Shown here piece after piece: positions 29,802 to 40,725 of a DNA stretch of 64,000 nucleotides. The stretch comes from an uncultured SAR116 cluster alpha proteobacterium. GTDB lineage: Bacteria > Pseudomonadota > Alphaproteobacteria > Puniceispirillales > GCA-002684695. The stretch spans positions 1-64,000 of the forward strand of contig CACAIE010000006.1 in assembly GCA_902532475.1 (NCBI GenBank). Reading direction: 5' to 3'. The notes beneath the pieces are model-generated. The model saw nothing but the letters and a program-made list of their open reading frames with translations. It was not told the origin of the DNA and made no database searches. Within the stretch, counting starts at the first letter, position 1. Every line of letters starts with the position of its first letter. The position numbers and the translations under genes were made by a program.

Positions 29802-30721
29802 GTAAATTAGATAACCAGTATTCTGCCAAAGATGAAGTTGCAACTGTCTTTATTAGGCGAACATTTTTTCAGCGCGCATTAATAACCTTAAAGAAAGCTC
29901 CCTTTACTGCATGGCTTGGGATGACAATTGTCTGTGTTTATATTTTTGTAGCTGTTTTTGCTCCTTTTATTGCTCCATACGGCGAAGCTCAAATTTTTAA
30001 AGATCCTTATGCTCCATGGGACGAAATTCATGTTTTTGGAACTGATAGGCTGGGAAGAGATATTTTAAGCCGTTTGATTTATGGTGCTAGAAACACAATG
30101 GGAATTGCAATTCTAACAACGTTATTGGCATTTATAATTGGCGGTGGCTTGGGTTTGCTTGCAGCAATCTTAAGAGGTTGGGTTGATCAGTTTTTAGCAC
30201 GGTTTGTTGATATACTTATGGCAATTCCAAGCTTAATTTTTGCGCTGATGTTACTGTCGATATTTGGGTCAACGGCTTTCAATTTAATTATAATTATAGC
30301 TGTATTAGATTCTACCAGAGTATTTAGGTTATCCAGAGCTGTGGGGATGAATGTTGCGGTTATGGAGTACGTCGAAGCCGCTCGGCTTCGAGGGGAAAAA
30401 ATTAGTTGGATCATGGGAAGAGAAATTTTACCTAATATTTTACCACCTCTTGTCGCAGAGTTTGGTCTGAGGTTTTGCTATGTTTTTTTAATGATTGCTT
30501 CTTTATCCTTTTTGGGAGTTGGAATTCAGCCACCAACCGCAGACTGGGGATCTATGGTAAGAGAGACAGGAGAATTAATACAATATGCGCAATATGATAT
30601 AACCGCTGCGATGACGCCAATACTTCCGGCGGCAGCAATTGGTATATTAACTATAGGTGTAAACTTTGTTGTTGATTGGTTTTTATATTTAACAAGTGGG
30701 CTAAAAGATGAGCACAAATAA
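29798..30721 (+). CDS. DppC/OppC-like ABC transporter permease
   Basis: HVFGTDRLGRDILSRLIYGARN; EAARLRGEKISWIMGREILPNILPP. Confidence 0.92.
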   Translation: MSKLDNQYSAKDEVATVFIRRTFFQRALITLKKAPFTAWLGMTIVCVYIFVAVFAPFIAPYGEAQIFKDPYAPWDEIHVFGTDRLGRDILSRLIYGARNTMGIAILTTLLAFIIGGGLGLLAAILRGWVDQFLARFVDILMAIPSLIFALMLLSIFGSTAFNLIIIIAVLDSTRVFRLSRAVGMNVAVMEYVEAARLRGEKISWIMGREILPNILPPLVAEFGLRFCYVFLMIASLSFLGVGIQPPTADWGSMVRETGELIQYAQYDITAAMTPILPAAAIGILTIGVNFVVDWFLYLTSGLKDEHK

Positions 30722-32333
30722 TACAGATAGTTCAATTTTGCTTGAAATGAAAAATGTATCTATCGAGGGATACAGTGACGAGTCATGGCATCCTATTATA
30801 AATCAAGTAGATCTAAGTATAAGAAGAGGGGAGGTTTTGGGTTTGATTGGAGAGTCAGGTGCGGGAAAATCAACGCTTGGATTGGCTGCCATGGGTTTTG
30901 TGAGGTCAGGGTGTAGATTTACTGGGGGCTCTGTTTTATTCAATGGGAAAGACTTAACAAAAATGAACGAAAGAGAAAAACAAAAACTTTGGGGTACCAA
31001 GTTTTCTTATGTTGCTCAATCTGCAGCGGCAGCATTCAATCCAGCCCATAGACTAATAAATCAAACGATAGAGGCTTCCGTGAGCCATGGCATTGGTAAA
31101 CAAGATCAACTTCAAAGGGAGGCTATTAAGCTGTATAGAGAGATGCAATTGCCAAATCCTGAAGAAATTGGTGATCGTTACCCACATCAGGTTTCGGGTG
31201 GTCAGCTTCAAAGAACAATGACAGCGATGGCTATGACATCAAAACCAGATTTAATAATTTTTGACGAACCTACAACAGCCTTAGACGTAACTACGCAGGT
31301 TAACGTTCTAGCAACCATTCGTAATATAGTTAAAGAGCATAATACTGCGGCAATATACATTACTCACGACCTTGCAGTAGTTGCTCAAATGGCAGACAGA
31401 ATTCAGGTTCTGCGTTATGGTGATACCATTGAGGAATCTGAAACTAATAACATGTTAAAAACTCCTAAAGAAGACTACACAAAATCACTTTGGGCTGTCA
31501 GGTCAATAAAGAAAAAAGAAAAGAAAACCACAGACAGCATTTTAAGTATTGAAAATGTTGATGCTTCATATGGCTCAGGTCCAAAAGTACTTCAAAATGT
31601 TTCAATTAATGTTCCTAAAGGTGGCACAGTTGCAATTGTTGGAGAGTCTGGATCAGGTAAATCTACTACTGCTAGAGTGATTACTGGTTTATTGCCTCCT
31701 CAAAAGGGAAGAATATTTTTTGAGGGTAAAAAGTTGGAAGCTAACTTAGATGAAAGGTCAAAAGAAAACTTAAGGCGAATTCAGATGATTTATCAATCTC
31801 CTGATACTTCCATGAACCCAAGGCACACAGTTAAAGATATTGTTGGCAGGCCACTCGAGTTTTACCATAATATGAAAGGCAATGAGTATTCAAAAAGAGT
31901 AATAGAGCTTTTAAATTTGATAGAATTAGACGAAAGCTTCATTGATAGATTGCCTAGTGAACTATCTGGCGGTCAAAAACAAAGAATTTGTATTGCTAGG
32001 GCTTTGGCAGCTGAACCCGAGTTAATTATTTGTGATGAAGTGACTTCTGCATTGGATCAAATTGTCCAGGAGGGCATCCTCAAACTTTTACTTAGATTGC
32101 AAAGTGAATTTAATATTTCATATATTTTTATTACTCATGATATAGCAACTGTGAAAGCAATCTCAGATGAAGTTGTAGTAATGCATAACGGATACGTTGT
32201 AGAGCAAGGAATGAAAAGTAAAATTTTTTCTCCTCCACATCCTGACTATACAAAATTACTTTTATCTTCTGTTCCAGAAATGGATCCAAAATGGCTAACA
32301 AAGATATTGTCTTCCCAGAAAAGTAAATATTAA
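30708..32333 (+). CDS. Fused DppD-DppF-like ABC ATPase (two ATPase domains)
   Basis: Two Walker A motifs (GESGAGKSTLG, GESGSGKSTTA) and two signature motifs ([16 protein letters not shown]). Confidence 0.93.
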   Translation: MSTNNTDSSILLEMKNVSIEGYSDESWHPIINQVDLSIRRGEVLGLIGESGAGKSTLGLAAMGFVRSGCRFTGGSVLFNGKDLTKMNEREKQKLWGTKFSYVAQSAAAAFNPAHRLINQTIEASVSHGIGKQDQLQREAIKLYREMQLPNPEEIGDRYPHQVSGGQLQRTMTAMAMTSKPDLIIFDEPTTALDVTTQVNVLATIRNIVKEHNTAAIYITHDLAVVAQMADRIQVLRYGDTIEESETNNMLKTPKEDYTKSLWAVRSIKKKEKKTTDSILSIENVDASYGSGPKVLQNVSINVPKGGTVAIVGESGSGKSTTARVITGLLPPQKGRIFFEGKKLEANLDERSKENLRRIQMIYQSPDTSMNPRHTVKDIVGRPLEFYHNMKGNEYSKRVIELLNLIELDESFIDRLPSELSGGQKQRICIARALAAEPELIICDEVTSALDQIVQEGILKLLLRLQSEFNISYIFITHDIATVKAISDEVVVMHNGYVVEQGMKSKIFSPPHPDYTKLLLSSVPEMDPKWLTKILSSQKSKY

Positions 32334-33508
32334 CTACCTGTTTGTTTGCAAATTTCTAAACATAAAAGCGAAAAATTCTTTTCATTGCTTATGCTCAAAG
32401 GTTGCTTTCTTGAAGAAAGCATCACTATTGATACTTCATTGATTGGGTCTATCCAAATCCACTGGCCATGAATTCCGATTGCACAAATTTCTTTATTATC
32501 CAATCCTGATTGATACCATTTTGATCGATAGCCCCCCTTAGGAAACAATCTACCAACCTCTTTATTTGGCCAGGGGTATTTATTTTCATAGTCAATTAGA
32601 TTTGCCATTACATCTTCTGAAATGATTTGTTTCCCCTCTAAAGAGCCTTTGCACCTAACCATTTCGGCAACTTTAGTTAAATCATTGGAAGTCATGCAAA
32701 TGCCACCGGCAGTTCGAGGAGAGTCTTCATGGTCAAGAGTTACATAGGCATCAGCATTTGGTTTGCATTTTTGATATATTTCATTTGCGAACAAGTTTGA
32801 AAACTTTGTTTCTGTTACTCTTTCAATAATCCATCCTAGAAGATCAGTATTTGGTGAACAATATTGATATTTTTCACCATGATTGATTTCAGATTTGGGT
32901 ATCAGTTTTAAAAATCCCTTTAAGCCAACCCTGTTTTTTGATGTATGTGGATTAAAGCCTGTGGCTTCTCTGTAGAGTTTAAATAATCCTGTTTTATCAA
33001 GGTAGTCTTCTTTAAAGTTTGAAGAAACAGTCATGTCTAATAAATTTCTTATAGTAGAATTTTTATATGCGCTTTCTCCTACTTCGGGAATGTAAAATGT
33101 AATTTTTTTATTTGGTTTTATAAGACTTTTGTTTATAAGAATGCCAGCCATTAAGCTAGTTAGGGACTTAGAAACTGAAAAAAGGATATGTTGATTATTT
33201 TTAAGGTTGAGATCATTGTGCCATTCAAAAATTTTTTTTCCTTTTTTTATTATTAAAAAACTATCTGAAAAACTTTTTTGCAAAAAATCAGTAATTTTTA
33301 TCTCTTCCTTATACTTATTAGTAAATTTTAACGAACTTAGATCCTCTAATTTACTTTGAACATTTTTTGGCTTTTCACCTTTTTTTATTATTGAAACAGG
33401 TAAAATATTTCTAACATTAGAAAACGCTATTCTGTTGTGTGGGTAAGTTCTCCAATTGCTCAATGAAAAACTTTGATGTTTATTATCATTCTGTCTATCT
33501 AGTTTCAT
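32330..33508 (-). CDS. Serine hydrolase, beta-lactamase/class C family
   Basis: ILFSVSKSLTSLMAGIL (SxxK), YQYCSPNTDLLGWIIE (YxN-like), GGICMTSNDLTKVAEM. Confidence 0.85.
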   Translation of the reverse strand: MKLDRQNDNKHQSFSLSNWRTYPHNRIAFSNVRNILPVSIIKKGEKPKNVQSKLEDLSSLKFTNKYKEEIKITDFLQKSFSDSFLIIKKGKKIFEWHNDLNLKNNQHILFSVSKSLTSLMAGILINKSLIKPNKKITFYIPEVGESAYKNSTIRNLLDMTVSSNFKEDYLDKTGLFKLYREATGFNPHTSKNRVGLKGFLKLIPKSEINHGEKYQYCSPNTDLLGWIIERVTETKFSNLFANEIYQKCKPNADAYVTLDHEDSPRTAGGICMTSNDLTKVAEMVRCKGSLEGKQIISEDVMANLIDYENKYPWPNKEVGRLFPKGGYRSKWYQSGLDNKEICAIGIHGQWIWIDPINEVSIVMLSSRKQPLSISNEKNFSLLCLEICKQTGS

Positions 33509-33715
33509 CTTAAAACGCCCCTAGTTTTTAAATTAATTATCAATATGCTTTGGGAGTATTGTGTTTACAAGAAATTTTAACATTTAAAAAATGATTAAAC
33601 CTTGATAAAAAACTGCAAATATGTATTTATGATACCCATGGAATATCAAATTTTAGTAAAAACTAGTTTTGCTTAGTTATAATTCTTTAATTTCAAATTC
33701 AAAGGGAGAGAATAA

Positions 33716-35326
33716 GTGTATACAATTGAAAAGTTAAAAGGGCTTTTTGCAACCGGTCAGATAGGTAGACGTGATTTTATACAAGGAGCTGTGGCCCTGG
33801 GCGCAACAATTTCAGCTGCGACATCAATGTCTTCTTCTGTTCTGGCGTCAACACCTAAAAAAGGTGGAACTTTAAGACTTGCAATCAGTTCAGGAACTAC
33901 AACAGACATTTTAGATATGTCAGTATCAACCGGAGCGGTCTCAGAACTAGTCCATGGGTATGCTATCTATAACAATATTGTTGAAATCGGTGCAGATGGA
34001 TCTGTTGTACCTGAGTTGGCAGAGACAATGGAAACTGATGACGCAAAAACTTGGAGATTTAAAGTTCGAAAAGGTGTTGAATGGCATAATGGTAAATCTC
34101 TAGATGTTAATGATTTGATGGCTTCAGTTAATTACCATCGAGGCGATGACAGCAAATCATCTATTAAAGGACAATTAGCGGAGATTTCCGATGTTAGAGC
34201 TGACGGAGACTATTTAGTTATAGAGCTCAATGGTCCAAACTCAGATTTCCCTGTTATGCTAAGTGATTATCATGCCCCTGTTCAAATTGGTGGCTCAGAT
34301 GGCAAACTTGTTGATCCATTAGCTGGCATTGGAACAGCCGGTTATGTGAAAAAAGAATATAATCCTGGTGTGAATGCTTCTTTTACTAGAAATCCTAATT
34401 ATTGGAAATCAGGACACGCGCATTTTGATGAGATAGAAACAACAATCGTTGCTGATGCAACAGCCAGGCAGCAAGCATTAATGACTGACCAGGTTGACTG
34501 TATTGATGATGTTTCTGCGCCTACTGCGAATTTATTAAAGCGTAATCAGCAGCTAGAATTATTATCTGTTACTGGGACAATGCATAGAGTTTTTGCCATG
34601 CGTTTAGACACGCCGCCATTTGATAATAATGATGTTAGGTTGGCTATTAAGTATGCTGCAAGAAGACAAGAAATGGTTGATAAAGTATTGCTTGGTTATG
34701 GTCAGATTGGTAATGATCATTCTATTTCGCCAACTCAGAAATATTTTAACACAGACTTAGCCCAAAGAGAGTTTGATGCTGAAAGAGCTCGTTATCATTG
34801 GAAAAAAACAGGCATTGGCGACAAGCCTGTTGTTGTCCATGCATCAGGTGCTTCACTTGATGGTTCTGTTGATGTTGCTCTTTTACTTCAGGCATCTGCA
34901 AAAGAATGTGGAATTAATCTAGAAGTTAAGAAAGAGCCAAATGATGGATACTGGTCTAATGTTTGGAATAAACCTGGGGTTGGAATGTGTACTTCATATT
35001 GGAGTGGTAGACCGACACCTGATTGGATGTTCTCAACATGTTGTATTGCTGCTTCTGAGTGGAATGACATGGCATGGAGGGACACACCAGCTGCAAATGC
35101 TTTTAACACTCTTGTAACGGCAGCAAAAGGTGAACTCGATGATAAGAAGAGACATGATATGTATTTTGAGTGTCAAAGACTTATGAATGAAGACGCAGGT
35201 TATTTAACATGGTCTTATGGTCAAAATCTTTCTGCGCATAACAAGAGGCTTGCTCACCCATCTCAAGTTGCAGGTAATTGGCATTTAGATGGATGTAAAA
35301 TTACAGAACGTTGGTGGTTTGCTTAA
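33716..35326 (+). CDS. DppA-like ABC substrate-binding protein with Tat-like signal, GTG start
   Basis: GRRDFIQGAVALGATISAATSMSSSVLA; family 5 SBP features (VRKGVEWHNGKSLDVNDLMASVNYH). Confidence 0.9.
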   Translation: MYTIEKLKGLFATGQIGRRDFIQGAVALGATISAATSMSSSVLASTPKKGGTLRLAISSGTTTDILDMSVSTGAVSELVHGYAIYNNIVEIGADGSVVPELAETMETDDAKTWRFKVRKGVEWHNGKSLDVNDLMASVNYHRGDDSKSSIKGQLAEISDVRADGDYLVIELNGPNSDFPVMLSDYHAPVQIGGSDGKLVDPLAGIGTAGYVKKEYNPGVNASFTRNPNYWKSGHAHFDEIETTIVADATARQQALMTDQVDCIDDVSAPTANLLKRNQQLELLSVTGTMHRVFAMRLDTPPFDNNDVRLAIKYAARRQEMVDKVLLGYGQIGNDHSISPTQKYFNTDLAQREFDAERARYHWKKTGIGDKPVVVHASGASLDGSVDVALLLQASAKECGINLEVKKEPNDGYWSNVWNKPGVGMCTSYWSGRPTPDWMFSTCCIAASEWNDMAWRDTPAANAFNTLVTAAKGELDDKKRHDMYFECQRLMNEDAGYLTWSYGQNLSAHNKRLAHPSQVAGNWHLDGCKITERWWFA

Positions 35327-35341
35327 AAAACTCATTAAAGT

Positions 35342-35377
35342 TAAAAAAGAGCGGTAATTTTTACCGCTCTTTTTTTT
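35342..35377 (+). terminator. Rho-independent terminator after the SBP gene
   Basis: AAAAAAGAGCGGTAA-TTT-TTACCGCTCTTTTTTTT. Confidence 0.9.
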
Positions 35378-35390
35378 GTTAGGCAAAGCA

Positions 35391-36500
35391 ATGAAAATAA
35401 AAAAACTAGAAACTTTTTCAAATAAGTATCTTGGGTTTGTAAAAGTTACAACTGACACTAATGATATTGGATGGGGACAAGTATCTACTTATAACGTAGA
35501 CATAACTGCCCAAATATTTCATAGGCAAGTAGCTCCATGGTCAATAGGTATAGAATTGGATGATGATAAACCAGATTTTTTTGATCATTTGCAGTTAATT
35601 TTAGAAAGAGAGCATAAGTATCCAGGCTCTTACTTGCTTAGGGCGTTATCTGGTTTAGATACGGCTTTATGGGATTTATATGGAAAATTAAAAGAAAAGC
35701 CAGTCGCTTCCTTGATAGGCGGAAAACCAAAGAAAATAAGAGTTTACGGATCTTCAATGCGAAGAGACATTAAGCCAGAGGATGAGTCAAAAAGGTTATG
35801 TAGATTGAGAGATGACTATGGTTTTTCAGCGTTTAAATTTAGAGTTGGTTCAGAGTGTGGCCGTGATACTGATGAATGGGAGGGTCGATCCGAGAAAATA
35901 GTTAAATTATTATCTCATGATCTTGGAAGTGATGTTGAAAAACTTGTTGATGGTAATAGTTGTTTCAGTCCTAGGAAAGCCATTGAATTAGGAAAAATTC
36001 TAGAAGACCACGATGTCTGTCATTTTGAAGAACCATGCCCTTACTGGGAGCACAATCAAACAAAAAAAGTTAAAGAAGCTCTTTCTATAGATGTGGCAGG
36101 TGGAGAACAAGATTGTGATATCTCAACTTGGAAGTCTACACTGGAAAAAGAAATAGTTAATATCGTTCAGCCAGATGTTATGTATATGGGTGGTTTATAT
36201 AGAACATTGCAAGTCGCTAATATGGCTAATAAATTAGGTTTGCCTTGCACTCCCCATGCAGCAAATTTATCTTTAGTCACTGTCTGTACAATGCATTTGC
36301 TGACTGCTATTCCAAATGCTGGAAAATATCTAGAATTTAGTATTGAAGATGAAACTTATTACCCCTGGCAAAAAAATATTTTCACGAGAGACCCATTCAA
36401 AGTTAAAGATGGCTTTGTCAATGTGAGAGACGAACCCGGTTGGGGCGTGGAAATAAATCCTGCATGGTTGGGAAAATCTGAATATAGAATCAGTGAATAA
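35391..36500 (+). CDS. Mandelate racemase/muconate-lactonizing (enolase superfamily) enzyme
   Basis: ALSGLDTALWDLYGKLKEKPVASLIGG; FKFRVG; HFEEPCPYW; DVMYMGGLYR; ATG at 35391 preferred over the upstream TTG that lies in the terminator. Confidence 0.9.
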   Translation: MKIKKLETFSNKYLGFVKVTTDTNDIGWGQVSTYNVDITAQIFHRQVAPWSIGIELDDDKPDFFDHLQLILEREHKYPGSYLLRALSGLDTALWDLYGKLKEKPVASLIGGKPKKIRVYGSSMRRDIKPEDESKRLCRLRDDYGFSAFKFRVGSECGRDTDEWEGRSEKIVKLLSHDLGSDVEKLVDGNSCFSPRKAIELGKILEDHDVCHFEEPCPYWEHNQTKKVKEALSIDVAGGEQDCDISTWKSTLEKEIVNIVQPDVMYMGGLYRTLQVANMANKLGLPCTPHAANLSLVTVCTMHLLTAIPNAGKYLEFSIEDETYYPWQKNIFTRDPFKVKDGFVNVRDEPGWGVEINPAWLGKSEYRISE

Positions 36501-36514
36501 ATTATGAGTAATTT

Positions 36515-37453
36515 TTATTTTGGTGGAATTTTCCCATTATGAAAAGATTTAAAAAAGTTGTCTAAAGGTGCATAGATATTTCCATAATTAAGTTCAAAAT
36601 GCTTGTGATGAAGATGGTGAAAATAATCTGACAATTCTAGAGTTTTATTTTTAAATAAAACCAATTTATCAAATCCTGCGTGAGATTGGGCGGGTCCAAT
36701 TCCCCAAAAAAGACCAGTCAAAGTAATAATATAAGGATTAACAGGTATTAATAGCCACAATAATAGAAAGCTGAAATAAGGGATATGCTCTAATGGATGC
36801 ATGGATATTCCTGTCCATGGTCCAGTATTTACATTTCTGTGATGAACTGCATGTGCAATTTTATAAATTTTTGGAATATGAAGAAAGCGATGGATAAAAT
36901 AAAAATGTACGCCTCCAGCAAATGGCATTACAAAAATACATAAAATTAAGTAAAGTGAACTTTCATTCCATGAAATAGTCTGGATTCTTTCACTTGCATA
37001 CATCCATAAGATTAAACATTCATATAATGACCAAATTGTACATCCGCTAATAATACTCCAAAATATATTATCCTTCACTTGGTTGTTGAATAGAAATTTA
37101 TTACTTTTTTCGTTAGGCCAACGAGAATAATATTTATAATCAAGCAATTGATTTTTACGAATATATAACCACCAATGAATTCCGCCAGCAAAGATAGTCA
37201 AAAGAAAAACATTCCTTAACCAGATTAATAAAATCCAGCTAATATCCAAAACTGCCATTTTTTCAATACTTGGTGATAAGTAAAACCACCCTAAATAGGC
37301 AAAAGCAAAATAAGCTATCCACCAAGGAAAGAAAAAATTAAACAGCCAATTTATAGATTTAATGATAGGAGGTGGAAAATGATAAACGGGTGGTATTTTT
37401 ATCTCTTCCTGGGGTACATAACCCCTTCCACTTTCATTTATCCTTCTATCCAT
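36515..37453 (-). CDS. Sterol desaturase/fatty acid hydroxylase-family membrane protein
   Basis: His boxes HRFLH, HAVHHRN, HHLHHKHF. Confidence 0.88.
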   Translation of the reverse strand: MDRRINESGRGYVPQEEIKIPPVYHFPPPIIKSINWLFNFFFPWWIAYFAFAYLGWFYLSPSIEKMAVLDISWILLIWLRNVFLLTIFAGGIHWWLYIRKNQLLDYKYYSRWPNEKSNKFLFNNQVKDNIFWSIISGCTIWSLYECLILWMYASERIQTISWNESSLYLILCIFVMPFAGGVHFYFIHRFLHIPKIYKIAHAVHHRNVNTGPWTGISMHPLEHIPYFSFLLLWLLIPVNPYIITLTGLFWGIGPAQSHAGFDKLVLFKNKTLELSDYFHHLHHKHFELNYGNIYAPLDNFFKSFHNGKIPPK

Positions 37454-37522
37454 TGTTTCAATTAATAATAATTAATGTTAAGATAATTGAACAATAATTT
37501 TGATACAAAAATCAAGAAAAAC

Positions 37523-37732
37523 TTAATTTGGGGTATCTTTAACAAAACAAACTGAGTACATCGGCTTTCCATCAAAAAGGTCTTTTCTTTCAGGACCGTC
37601 CATGTATTCAAATTTCTGGGAAGTTATTTTGCCATCCATTCTATAACCTTTAGAGGATAGTTTTCCTCTGTGAAATTCTAAAGCTGCCGCTTCAAAGCTT
37701 TCTGCAATAATAGTAATTCGGTTTTCAGACAT
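37523..37732 (-). CDS. Hypothetical 69-aa protein downstream of aceA
   Basis: Intact ORF, same strand as aceA. Confidence 0.55.
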   Translation of the reverse strand: MSENRITIIAESFEAAALEFHRGKLSSKGYRMDGKITSQKFEYMDGPERKDLFDGKPMYSVCFVKDTPN

Positions 37733-37780
37733 AAAATTATCCCTTCATATTAAGATTTATAAAATTCTTTTATAGTTAGC

Positions 37781-39085
37781 TTATTCAGCAGCATCAGAGA
37801 CTTTTTTACCATGGAATTGATCCTCTTCAGTTGAACCTGATAATGCTGTAGTAGCAGAGGAACCGCCCTTTACAGCCACTGATATTGCGTCAAACCACCC
37901 AGCCCCAACTTCTCTTTGGTGCCTGTGAGCTGTGTAGCCAATTTCTTCAGCTGCAAATTCTGCGTCTTGTACTTCGCTATATGCTGTCATGCCTCTTTTT
38001 TTGTATCCATGGGCAAGCTCAAACATGCTGTAATTCAGAGTATGAAATCCTGCCAATGTAATGAATTGGAATTTATAGCCCATTGCTCCAAGTTCCCTTT
38101 GAAACCTGGCTATATCGTCTTTAGATAGATTAGCAGTCCAGTTAAAGCTTGGGCTACAGTTATATGCTAATAATTGATCTGGGTATTTACTTCTTATTGC
38201 CTCAGCAAACCTTTTAGCTTGATCTAAATTGGGTGTGGATGTTTCCATCCATATAAGATCGGCATATTCGGCATATGCTAAGCCTCTAGTTACACATCTG
38301 TCAAATGAGCTTTCTTGAGTTAAAGTATAAAATCCTTCTGTAGTTCTTTCTCCGGTCAAATAAGGGTGGTCACGTTCATCAACGTCAGAAGTAATCAATT
38401 TAGCGGATTCAGCATCAGTTCTTGCAATTATTAATGTGGGAACTCCTGATACATCGGCTGCTAATCTTGCGGCGTTCAAATTTGCTATATGCTGTTTAAC
38501 CGGAATTAGTACTTTGCCCCCCATATGACCGCACTTTTTTTCTGCCGCTAGCTGATCTTCAAAATGAACACCGGATGCTCCAGCTTCTATATATCCACGA
38601 GTAATTTCAAATGCATTTAAAACTCCACCAAAACCTGCTTCTGCGTCAGCAATTATAGGAGCAAACCAATCTCTTTCTGGTTTTCCGCTTTCTAGAACTT
38701 CTATTTCATCAGCCCTAGCAAGTGTGTGGTTGATTTTTTTAACTAATTCAGGCCCTGAGTTAGCTGGGTATATTGATTGATCAGGATACATTCCGCCACC
38801 TAAATTATTGTCAGCTGCAATTTGCCATCCAGATAAGTATATGGCCTTCAATCCTGCACGAACTTGCTGCATAGCTTGGTTTCCCGTCATTGCACCAAGA
38901 GTGTTTACATAGTCCTCTGAATGAAACAATGACCATAATTTTTCAGATCCTCTATGTGCAAGGGTATGATCAATTTTAACAGATCCAGAAAGTTTTTTGA
39001 CGTCTTCAACTGAATAATCTCGTTTTTTATTTTTAAATCTTGAAGTGCTTGTGTTGTTAATCTTTTCAAATGTATCAGACATCAT
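37781..39085 (-). CDS. aceA: Isocitrate lyase
   Basis: [13 protein letters not shown] signature; [25 protein letters not shown]. Confidence 0.96.
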   Translation of the reverse strand: MMSDTFEKINNTSTSRFKNKKRDYSVEDVKKLSGSVKIDHTLAHRGSEKLWSLFHSEDYVNTLGAMTGNQAMQQVRAGLKAIYLSGWQIAADNNLGGGMYPDQSIYPANSGPELVKKINHTLARADEIEVLESGKPERDWFAPIIADAEAGFGGVLNAFEITRGYIEAGASGVHFEDQLAAEKKCGHMGGKVLIPVKQHIANLNAARLAADVSGVPTLIIARTDAESAKLITSDVDERDHPYLTGERTTEGFYTLTQESSFDRCVTRGLAYAEYADLIWMETSTPNLDQAKRFAEAIRSKYPDQLLAYNCSPSFNWTANLSKDDIARFQRELGAMGYKFQFITLAGFHTLNYSMFELAHGYKKRGMTAYSEVQDAEFAAEEIGYTAHRHQREVGAGWFDAISVAVKGGSSATTALSGSTEEDQFHGKKVSDAAE

Positions 39086-39166
39086 CCATCACCCATGAAA
39101 ATATGCAAATTATAAAAATAAAATTATAACAAGGTTTATAAATTAAATCATTGAAAAAAGTGAAAA

Positions 39167-39256
39167 TTTGTAATATTGTAAAATTTACAAATATACAATT
39201 TGTAAAGAATTACAATAAATTAATTTTACAAAACCACAACCCATGATTTTACAAAA
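39167..39256. promoter_or_regulatory. Cluster of TTTACAA/TTGTAAA operator-like repeats in the divergent aceA/regulator intergenic region
   Basis: TTTGTAA 39167-39173; perfect inverted repeat TTGTAAA-A-TTTACAA 39176-39190; TTTGTAA 39199-39205; TTTTACAAAA 39224-39233 and 39247-39256. Confidence 0.65.
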
Positions 39257-39258
39257 CA

Positions 39259-40680
39259 TTGCAATCAAAAACTGAAAAAATATTAATTGGGCATAAGCTT
39301 AAAAGGTTAAGACAGAGCTTGAGTATAAGCCAACTTGACATGTCTAGAGAATTAGAAATTTCACCAAGTTATCTAAACCTTTTAGAGAACAACCAAAGAC
39401 CTATAACCGTTCATTTGCTTTTTCGAATAGGTCAACTATATAACATTGATTTTAAGGAATTTTCAGATGATGAAACTGGAAAAATAACTGCTGAGCTCAA
39501 TGAAGTTTTTTCTGAACCTGTTATTAAGTCAAATGATATTTCTAAAAGGGAAATCAAAAACCTTGCAAGTTCATCCCCTATAATTTCCACTGCTATTATC
39601 AATCTTTACGAAGCTTATAGAAAATTAAGAGAAGAAATTCATGTGAATAATAAAAACATAAACTTTGACATGAAATCTACACCACTGCAGAGTGTCAGGC
39701 TATTTTTAACAAAATCCAAAAATTTTTTTTCTGTAATAGAACAGGCTACAAAATCAATCAGATCAAAGGCAAATATAAAAGACAATTCAAGTATGTTTAT
39801 GAGTTTAGAAAACTATTTAGAGGAAACTTTCAAAATTCAAATTAAAGTTTTACCACAAAAAATCATGGAAAACCTCCTAAGTAGAAATGATCCTCACAGA
39901 AGTAGAATTTTAGTATCAGAATCATTGAATATTCAGGAAAGAGTTTTTCAAATTAGCAGTCAATTAGCTTTAATAGAATTTGAAGATGCAATAGATGAAA
40001 TTATAAATAAATCTAATTTAACTAATAAAGAAGAAAAATATTTATTAAAGATCACTCTTTCGGGTTACTTTGGATTATCACTTATGATGCCGTATGATGA
40101 GTTTAAACATTCTGCGTATGAAACAAGACATGACTTAGAAACTTTGGCCACTAGATTTTCCGTAAGTTTTGACCAAGTTTGTCAAAGATTAACAACGCTT
40201 AATAGAAGGAATGATACCGGCATTCCTTTTTTTTACTTTAAGTTTAATGAGGCAGGCCATATCGCTAACAGACTATCATCATCCGACATAAAGTTCCCTT
40301 ATTATGCTGGTGCAAACCCAGACTGGAGTGCTCACCAAGCGTTTAGGGAGCCAGGAAAAATCTTTGCTCAACTGTCTGAGTTGGAAGACGGAAAAAAATT
40401 TATCAATATTTCCAAAACAATGAAACCACCGAGGACGTCAACGGGAGAAGGAGATGCGTCATTATTTTCAATTATTTTAGGGTGTGACATCAGGCATGCT
40501 GAAAATATAATTTACGCTGAGAAAATTATTCAAAATAAGTCTTCAAAGATTTCTAAAATAGAACTTGGTTGCAGAATATGCGGTATAAATGTTTGTGAAC
40601 ACAGAGATCAAGGGCCTGCAAGTAGTGTAAGTTTTGATCCAAATATGAGGTACAGTGGCCTGTTTGAATTTAGTAATTAA
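39259..40680 (+). CDS. XRE-family regulator with C-terminal IrrE/ScfR-like (short-chain fatty acyl regulator) domains
   Basis: HTH KLKRLRQSLSISQLDMSRELEISPSYLNLLENNQRPIT; C-terminal CRICGINVCEHRDQGP; TTG start assumed. Confidence 0.88.
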   Translation: MQSKTEKILIGHKLKRLRQSLSISQLDMSRELEISPSYLNLLENNQRPITVHLLFRIGQLYNIDFKEFSDDETGKITAELNEVFSEPVIKSNDISKREIKNLASSSPIISTAIINLYEAYRKLREEIHVNNKNINFDMKSTPLQSVRLFLTKSKNFFSVIEQATKSIRSKANIKDNSSMFMSLENYLEETFKIQIKVLPQKIMENLLSRNDPHRSRILVSESLNIQERVFQISSQLALIEFEDAIDEIINKSNLTNKEEKYLLKITLSGYFGLSLMMPYDEFKHSAYETRHDLETLATRFSVSFDQVCQRLTTLNRRNDTGIPFFYFKFNEAGHIANRLSSSDIKFPYYAGANPDWSAHQAFREPGKIFAQLSELEDGKKFINISKTMKPPRTSTGEGDASLFSIILGCDIRHAENIIYAEKIIQNKSSKISKIELGCRICGINVCEHRDQGPASSVSFDPNMRYSGLFEFSN

Positions 40681-40725
40681 ATCCAAATATATGATATTAG
40701 GCTAAGATTTTTTATTTGATAAAAA

